A DNA stretch of 8,063 nt, taken from positions 1-8,063 of the forward strand of contig JAJFHC010000171.1 in NCBI GenBank assembly GCA_021775835.1. Direction: 5' to 3'. The translations under genes and the position numbers were made by a program. Under the pieces are notes generated by a model that searched no databases, was not told where the DNA came from, and saw nothing but the letters and a program-made list of their open reading frames with translations. Numbering within the stretch: the stretch's first letter is position 1; the number at the start of each line of letters is the position of its first letter. Positions 1 through 5,089 of the stretch are shown here, piece by piece. Source of the stretch: Hyphomicrobiales bacterium (lineage in GTDB: Bacteria; Pseudomonadota; Alphaproteobacteria; Rhizobiales; JAJFHC01).

Positions 1-2072
1 GAACCGTCCGGCGAAAATGTCGCATGTTCTACGCGCGACTCATGGCCGCTGAGAACGTTGAGTTCATCTCCCGTTGTCGCATCCCACAACCGTGCCGTTT
101 TGTCGCTAGAAGCCGTGACGATGCGTGAACCGTCCGGCGAAAATGCGGCGCTTGTCAGGTTGATCTCATGGCCGCTGAGAACGTTGAGTTCATCTCCCGT
201 TGTCGCATCCCACAACCGTGCCGTTTTGTCGCTAGAAGCCGTGACGATGCGTGAACCGTCCGGCGAAAATGTCGCATGTTTTACGCCCGACTCATGGCCT
301 CGCAAGACGGCGATTTCTTCTGTCGTCGCCACGTCCCATAGTCGCGCCGTATTGTTGCTAGAAGCCGTGACGATGCGAGAACCGTCCGGGGAAAATGTGG
401 CATGATTCGCGCCCCACTCGTCATGGTGATCAAAAACGGCTATTTCGCCCCCCGTTGCCGCGTCCCACAGTCGTGTTGTCTTGTCATAGGATGTGGTAAG
501 AATCCGTGAACCGTCCGGGGAGAATATGGCATGTTTCACGCTCGACTCATGGCCCTGGAAGACGACGATCTGTTCCCCTGTTGACAGGTCCCATAGTTGC
601 GCCGTTTTGTCGTCAGAAGCCGTGACGATGCGAGAACCGTCCGGGGAGAACACAGCGTACGTAATTCCGTCGCCATCCCCTTTGAAGACGGTCACCTCTT
701 CTCCCGTCGCTGTGTCCCACAACCTCACCGATTTGTCCCACGAGTCGGTGACGATATACTTAGCACCCGAAGAGAAAGCAGCGTATGTAATAGATCTGGC
801 TGGAAGATCCCAGAGGATGGTGGTTTGCGCTCCGGTTGCGGCGTCCCAAAGACACGCCGTGCATTTATCGTAGCTCCAGGCTGCAGTGACAATATGCGAA
901 CTATCCGGCGAGAAGGCGATGTCAGATGCATCGTCGTATCGGCCCTTGAAGATAGCGACTTCTTCTCCCGTTGCCACATCCCACAACCGTGCCGTGTTAT
1001 CAAGGTCGGTGGTGACGATATGAGATCCGTTTGGTGAAAAAGTAGCATCAATCACGTTGATCTCATGGCCCTTTAGGACGATGGCATCTGCCCCTGTATC
1101 TGCGTCCCACAGCCGTGCTGTATTGTCCCAAGAGCTTGTTATGAGGCGTGAACCGTCTGGCGAGAAGGCGACATAGTCCACAGTGCTCTCATGGCTCCTG
1201 AAAACGGCGACTTGTGCCCCGGTTGCCACGTCCCACAGGCGAGCTGTATTGTCATAGGAGGCGGTTACGATGCGCAAACCGTCCGGAGAGAAGTCGACGT
1301 GTGTTAAACCTTTCTCATGGCCTCTGAGGACAGCGACCTCCGCCCCTGTATTTGCGTCCCACAACCGCGCGGTACTGTCGCGTCGCGTTACGATGCGCGC
1401 ACCGTCAGGCGAGAATGCTACCTGATTCACTGTGCTTTCATGACAATCAAGGACAGCGATTTGTATCCCTGTCACTGCATTCCATACCCGTACCGTGTTG
1501 TCTTTAGAGGTGGTTGCAATTCGCGAACCGTTAGACGAATAGATGGTGCTTACCACGCTATCTTTGTGGCCCATGAGGACAGCAACCTCTGCTCCCGTTA
1601 CCACATCCCACAACCGTGTCGTATTATCGTCAGAAGCAGTCGCCACTCGAGAGTTATCAGGGGAAAAACTAACACTATTTACGGGCCCCTCGTGCCCAAC
1701 GAGATCATTGAATTTGTCTCCCGTCGTCGCGTCCAACAGCCGTGCTGTTTTGTCGTCAGAAGCGGTGACGATATACAAACCGTCTTTTGAGATATCCATG
1801 TCATTGATGTCGTCCTCAAGGCCATTGAGAACGGCGACCTCTACCCCCGTCGCAGCATTCCACAGCCGCACCGTTTTATCTTCGGAGACGGTCCAGATAC
1901 GCGAATTGCCTTGGTCGAAACAGGCAGCAACCAAACCATCCTCATGGCCCCTAAGGACGGCGATTTGTTCTCCCGTTGTCGCGTCCCATAGCCGTGCCGT
2001 TTTGTCATCAGATGCCGTGACAACAAGCGACCCGTCGGGGGAGAATTCGGCGTAATTGACGAAGTCCTCATG
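1..2072 (-). repeat. WD40 tandem repeat array (16 full units plus one partial) with near-identical 126-bp units
   Basis: The units match the pattern GHE-x(9)-FSPDGSRIVTASSDKTARLWD-like, ending ATTGxxxxVL, with a period of 42 residues (126 bp). Units nearest the NTPase (right end) have diverged: unit 3 has lost the GH, unit 6 is one residue short (VTRRDSTARLWD), unit 10 carries a three-residue insertion (AAWSYDKCTACLWD) and unit 11 lacks the histidine. The units at the left edge are almost identical. Positions 39-145 and 165-271 are an exact 107-bp match at a spacing of 126 bp. This gradient points to recent expansion or gene conversion at the C-terminal end. Sixteen or more blades would make at least two seven-bladed propellers. 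Confidence 0.93.
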
Positions 2073-4241
2073 GCGCCCGAAGACAACCAATTCTGTCTGA
2101 CGATTGATCGCATCCATGAGACTTAATTCAGCTTGAGCGACATAAGGTCGAGTTTGTTGAATCATGCTTTCAGACCGATCATCCCTAAGCGCCTCAAGCG
2201 CTAGTAACATTCCGGTCACAGCATCCCCTTCTTTTGTCTCCCGTCGCGATATGTCTGCTAGAAAAAGAGATTGTGAGATGAGCGCGCGATCTCGCTCGCG
2301 CGAAATCAATTGTTCTCGGTCATTCTCGGCGTCCCTAGCGGCAGAGAGATAGTCCCACTCCGCCGAATCCAGATGGCGTCCAAGATTCGCACTTGCCGAA
2401 AAGAATTCTGCGGACTCGAGTCGCCCACCTGTATGCGATAACCAAGTCGGATCCTTGGCATTGGCATGCCAATCTCGCGCTGCACGCTTGACGCCCTCAA
2501 GAGTAGTAAGGGCCTCGAAATCTTCATCTAGCCAATCCTCAAGCAGACCCCACTGCCGAAGCAGCGCCTCATGGGCTACTTCGACAGTCACTTCGCCGGT
2601 TTCCTCTGATATATCCGTTGACAGAAGTCGCTGCTCAACCAGATGCTCAATCAGCGAGCGTGACTCCTCGGGGATTTCAGAACGCCGTGCAACCCTTCGT
2701 CGGGGGACTCCCGCGTCCGGATCGATCCCAGCTAGCCAAGGGATCAATCCGCGCCGCAACAATGCCAAACGGGCTTGCCGGTCTTTGGGTACCGCAGGGT
2801 TTGCATCCGCCGCACGCAGAGCTCGCTCTACCGCCGCCTCAATCGAACCTTTGATGCGACCGAGTTCCTCATATTCGGCGAGCTTCAAGTCGCCGTCATC
2901 ACCATACTCCTCATAGAGACGTTCCATCGTAAACGACAGAAGCGGCAGAGCGTCCTTGGCCCCACCGGTTTCGATGTCAGTCAAGAGAGCGTCCGTCAAT
3001 TTTTCCTCAATCTTCAGTTCCCTGTCTGTTCCTTCAAGTCTGCGAGCAGGACCTGTGATGACATCAATAAAAGTCCCGTGAGGAATGGGGCGCAGGCTCA
3101 GAGTTTCCTGGCGAATTCCATCCAATCTCTCGTCAAGTTGCAATCGCTCATAAGCGTCCGATCGGATGGTAACGATAACCAAGAAGGGGGGAATTTCTTG
3201 TGCCAGCAATTCCTTTAACAACGATAACAAACTGTCGGCCTCTGCAATCCCCTCAGCGAGATAGAGTTCCTCTCCCTGATCGACCGCCAGTACGAGCGTC
3301 GGCGGTTTCGATACTTCATCACAATGATCAGGCGTACGCACCAGATCGCTCAATAGAGGATTAACCGCGTCAAAACCACATTCAACTGCGGTACGTACAG
3401 CCGCCCTAGTTTTGGCAATCCTCCGGGCTTTGAATGCGGACGTCAAACTTGCGATCAGCCCCGTCTCACCTGTAATGGCCGCGTGTTCGGGCCGGATGAC
3501 AGGGAGTGTAAGGAAATGCCGATCGTCTCGCGCCAGACGCGGAAGCAGGCCTGCACGAAGAAAGGACGATTTACCCGATCCGGACGCACCAAGGATCACT
3601 AGAAGACGAGGTGGTGCGGATTCTCTGAGGCCACGTAGCCGGTCCAGTGTCTCCACGATAGCGCCGTCGCGACCGAAGAAGATACCTGCATCCTCGGCTT
3701 CCAATGGCTTGAGACCTCGGTATGGCGCTCGGTTGAGATCGCCTTCCGGTGGCCAAGCGAAATACTTCGCATCGAGCCCTGATGCTTGAAGCCCGATCTT
3801 GAGGCGTTCTAGTCCACTCTCGGAAAACGAGATCGTTGCAGTATGGCTCCCGGATGGCAACTCAACTTCCAACTTCACTGTCCGGGGTTCGACAGTCAAA
3901 TCGACCAACTGCCATTCAGCTGTCATCTCGATTGGCAAGTCTTCGTGCAAAGTTTCCGCGACCAACACGCCGAACAGTTGCTTGTTGAGCTGTTTTGCCA
4001 GCAAAAACTCCGCCAAACACCATTTTGACGCGGCCCATTCAGGAGAGATCAGAAACAAAACGATCTCGCAGCGTTCGGTCGCCGCCTTCAGGGCTTCCTG
4101 CCAGCGCTCACCCGCACGCAGACCCTGACGGGGGTCGAGATCGAGAAACAGATCGTCCCAGCCGTTCGTAACCAGCCAATCGCGAACAGCAATTGCCTCA
4201 ACATTGTTGTGACTAGAATGACTTAAGAATATGCGTGACAT
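1..4241 (-). CDS. TIR - nSTAND1 NTPase - WD40 repeat protein, 3' end off the window
   Basis: One reading frame stays open for 1413 codons from ATG 4241 to the left edge. An in-frame TAG lies at 4277-4275 and an AGGAAA Shine-Dalgarno sits just before the ATG, which fixes the start. Residues 1-130 form a TIR domain: box FLSHSS at 4-9, LRAGERW, then WCLAE with the likely catalytic Glu at 78. A linker ends in PYRGLKPLEAEDAGIFFGRD (about 173-192), typical of nSTAND1 proteins. The NTPase follows: Walker A GASGSGKS 218-225, Walker B LAVDQGEE 318-325, sensor-like IRSD 359-362, ALPLLSF 431-437 and HEALLRQW 557-564. A helical, charged linker spans about 636-715. WD40 repeats of about 42 residues run from 724 to the edge, 16 complete and one partial. 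No membrane segment is seen, so it is probably cytosolic. By family analogy, the propellers sense a trigger, the ATPase oligomerises, and the TIR degrades NAD+ or makes a signal. The trigger is unknown. The domain calls are strong; the defence role is inference. Confidence 0.93.
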   Translation of the reverse strand, partial: MSRIFLSHSSHNNVEAIAVRDWLVTNGWDDLFLDLDPRQGLRAGERWQEALKAATERCEIVLFLISPEWAASKWCLAEFLLAKQLNKQLFGVLVAETLHEDLPIEMTAEWQLVDLTVEPRTVKLEVELPSGSHTATISFSESGLERLKIGLQASGLDAKYFAWPPEGDLNRAPYRGLKPLEAEDAGIFFGRDGAIVETLDRLRGLRESAPPRLLVILGASGSGKSSFLRAGLLPRLARDDRHFLTLPVIRPEHAAITGETGLIASLTSAFKARRIAKTRAAVRTAVECGFDAVNPLLSDLVRTPDHCDEVSKPPTLVLAVDQGEELYLAEGIAEADSLLSLLKELLAQEIPPFLVIVTIRSDAYERLQLDERLDGIRQETLSLRPIPHGTFIDVITGPARRLEGTDRELKIEEKLTDALLTDIETGGAKDALPLLSFTMERLYEEYGDDGDLKLAEYEELGRIKGSIEAAVERALRAADANPAVPKDRQARLALLRRGLIPWLAGIDPDAGVPRRRVARRSEIPEESRSLIEHLVEQRLLSTDISEETGEVTVEVAHEALLRQWGLLEDWLDEDFEALTTLEGVKRAARDWHANAKDPTWLSHTGGRLESAEFFSASANLGRHLDSAEWDYLSAARDAENDREQLISRERDRALISQSLFLADISRRETKEGDAVTGMLLALEALRDDRSESMIQQTRPYVAQAELSLMDAINRQTELVVFGRHEDFVNYAEFSPDGSLVVTASDDKTARLWDATTGEQIAVLRGHEDGLVAACFDQGNSRIWTVSEDKTVRLWNAATGVEVAVLNGLEDDINDMDISKDGLYIVTASDDKTARLLDATTGDKFNDLVGHEGPVNSVSFSPDNSRVATASDDNTTRLWDVVTGAEVAVLMGHKDSVVSTIYSSNGSRIATTSKDNTVRVWNAVTGIQIAVLDCHESTVNQVAFSPDGARIVTRRDSTARLWDANTGAEVAVLRGHEKGLTHVDFSPDGLRIVTASYDNTARLWDVATGAQVAVFRSHESTVDYVAFSPDGSRLITSSWDNTARLWDADTGADAIVLKGHEINVIDATFSPNGSHIVTTDLDNTARLWDVATGEEVAIFKGRYDDASDIAFSPDSSHIVTAAWSYDKCTACLWDAATGAQTTILWDLPARSITYAAFSSGAKYIVTDSWDKSVRLWDTATGEEVTVFKGDGDGITYAVFSPDGSRIVTASDDKTAQLWDLSTGEQIVVFQGHESSVKHAIFSPDGSRILTTSYDKTTRLWDAATGGEIAVFDHHDEWGANHATFSPDGSRIVTASSNNTARLWDVATTEEIAVLRGHESGVKHATFSPDGSRIVTASSDKTARLWDATTGDELNVLSGHEINLTSAAFSPDGSRIVTASSDKTARLWDATTGDELNVLSGHESRVEHATFSPDG

Positions 4242-4244
4242 CAG

Positions 4245-4250
4245 TTTCCT
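4245..4250 (-). promoter_or_regulatory. Ribosome binding site of the TIR-STAND-WD40 gene
   Basis: On the minus strand the sequence GAGGAAACTG directly precedes ATG 4241. The AGGAAA core is a good Shine-Dalgarno, about 5 nt from the start. The nearest upstream ATG (4282) is out of frame, so this site supports the chosen start. Confidence 0.6.
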
Positions 4251-4274
4251 CAGCCAGCTCAAGGAAGCAGAACG

Positions 4275-4409
4275 CTAGCATAGTTGGTTGATGTAGTCAT
4301 AGCGAACGCCGGTGTTGACAGCTTGAACTTTGAACTCCAGTAGGATCGACTTCTGCTGTTGGCACATTTGAGAAGTTCGAACACCCTCAAGTGCACCGCC
4401 GCTCCTCAT
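4275..4409 (-). CDS. Short unrecognised ORF (44 aa), possibly a remnant
   Basis: This minus-strand frame ends at TAG 4277-4275, 33 bp before the TIR-STAND-WD40 start codon. From ATG 4409 it reads MRSGGALEGVRTS and ends in YDYINQLC. The frame is open further back to just after a TAG at 4466-4464, adding 18 residues (AGIVPGWTLQ...). There is no convincing Shine-Dalgarno before the ATG, and I recognise no family. It could be the end of a truncated gene left by the mobile-element damage in this interval, a small leader peptide, or a chance open frame. No function is proposed. Confidence 0.22.
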   Translation of the reverse strand: MRSGGALEGVRTSQMCQQQKSILLEFKVQAVNTGVRYDYINQLC

Positions 4410-4469
4410 CCAACTACGGAAGTTCGGATACGCTTGTAGGGTCCACCCGGGAACTATACCGGCCTATGT

Positions 4470-4529
4470 GACCGCCAAAAAAAAGTTTTCGGAAACTCGC
4501 GCGCAGAAAAGTTTCACTACCCGGCGGTC
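4470..4529. repeat. Nested inverted-repeat block with A/T tracts
   Basis: GACCGCC (4470-4476) pairs with GGCGGTC (4523-4529) across 46 nt. Inside it, GAAACT (4492-4497) pairs with AGTTTC (4510-4515) around a CGCGCGC-containing loop, and AGTTT (4484-4488) pairs with AAACT (4493-4497) around a 4-nt loop. A run of eight A lies at 4477-4484. The outer arm could fold as a single long structure or mark an element boundary. From memory, similar stretches beside a GGGTCAAAAGTCT motif occur near prophage packaging genes, but no such gene is present here. Confidence 0.5.
4477..4497 (-). terminator. Possible weak intrinsic terminator, minus strand
   Basis: Read on the minus strand, a 5-bp stem AGTTT/AAACT with loop CCGA runs straight into eight T. 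The T-run is good but the stem is short and A/T-rich, so termination may be inefficient. Its position between the two large genes would limit read-through from the TIR-TPR gene into the TIR-STAND-WD40 gene. Confidence 0.25.
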
Positions 4530-4601
4530 TAGTTTTTTGAGGGCTTCAGACTTTTGACCCGCCCTCCCCCTCTGCAACATCACGACGGTTGCCGCCTGGC
4601 A

Positions 4602-4729
4602 CGTGGACTCATAAACCCGAAGCAATAGGCGAATTGCTGGGAGCCTGACGAAGGCGTGGAAGTTGTCAGCGTGTTTCTCATATCGCGTTGCAATGCGCCG
4701 GCAGTGTTTGATCCGTTAACCCGGTCGAC
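4602..4729 (-). pseudogene. IS5-family transposase, C-terminal remnant
   Basis: From 4715 the minus strand reads RIKHCRRIATRYEKHADNF and then AFVRLPAIRLLLRVYEST. This is the characteristic C-terminal end of IS5-family DDE transposases (RRIATRYDK...NFLAFxxLAAIRLWLR...). It includes the region just after the catalytic Glu segment. Just upstream a TAA (4718-4716) closes the frame, but another frame gives VDRVN, which matches the usual ERxFNRIKH lead-in. This suggests a small frameshifting deletion at about 4716. Beyond about 4730 the similarity stops, so the N-terminal catalytic part is missing. The natural stop after YEST appears lost (TGC), and the frame stays open to TAG 4464. No intact terminal inverted repeat is evident. 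This is a dead fragment. Confidence 0.7.
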
Positions 4730-4741
4730 CGGATAGAGCCC

Positions 4742-4799
4742 ATTCTGGACGCTTGAACTGTGACCGATGGATAACTGCTTTGCCCTCGAAAGCTGACAT
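4742..4799 (-). repeat. Dispersed-repeat-like intergenic segment (MSAFxGKA-type)
   Basis: The minus strand from 4799 would read MSAFEGKAVIHRSQ. This resembles the short MSAFGGKADI-type peptides that automatic annotation often produces from a repeated intergenic sequence in Rhizobiales genomes. It contains a small palindrome, GCTTT (4777-4781) and AAAGC (4789-4793). I treat it as non-coding repeat DNA, not a gene. The match is from memory only. Confidence 0.35.
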
Positions 4800-5089
4800 T
4801 GCCACTACAGCCGCTTGTGACCCCATGTATGGACCGACTGTGTTTCGCAAGAGTGATGTTTTGCAGGATATCGGAAGTCGAAGGCCATTGTACTGTGGCG
4901 CCAAGATCAAGATTCATGCACCTGAGGCCATGAGTTAAGATTTCCGTATCCAGTAAAAAGCGCAAGTTTTTGCCGCACATGTTTTTCTTGTTGAACCTGT
5001 GCAGTACTAATTGGCATCGTCAGATTCTGGGGCACTCACTTTGCTTCACGCAAGGCCAATCTAATCGCAATGCCGATCGTCAGCCAGTC
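4800..5089. other. Intergenic stretch with no recognised feature
   Basis: About 290 bp lie downstream of the TIR-TPR stop codon. Open frames on both strands are short, lack credible ribosome binding sites and show no recognisable motif. No strong hairpin followed by a T-run is seen just after the TIR-TPR stop, so that gene's terminator is not identified here. Confidence 0.6.

Noticed and set aside
1..300. Regular direct repeats that could suggest a CRISPR array or satellite
   Set aside because: The 126-bp period is an exact multiple of codons and encodes WD40 blades. There are no short repeats with unique spacers.
58..2055. Several plus-strand open frames rich in repeated phrases such as SRAVLSSEAVTMREPSGE
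   Set aside because: They are antisense to the WD40 repeats, and the repetition simply mirrors the 126-bp units. None has a ribosome site or known domain.
2164..4128. Plus-strand frames opposite the NTPase and TIR region
   Set aside because: They overlap the continuous minus-strand frame with clear TIR and STAND motifs, and their translations are low-complexity Ser/Arg-rich shadows.
4315..4346. TTGACA on the plus strand as a promoter
   Set aside because: The nearest -10-like hexamer is at a poor spacing (about 20 nt), and no plus-strand gene follows.
4678..4980. 100-residue minus-strand frame in the spacer
   Set aside because: It overlaps the IS5 remnant in a different frame and the dispersed-repeat-like block, has no ribosome site and no recognisable domain.
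5040..5089. Terminator after the TIR-TPR stop codon
   Set aside because: Only a 4-bp stem (TTGC/GCAA) without a T-run is visible, too weak to call.
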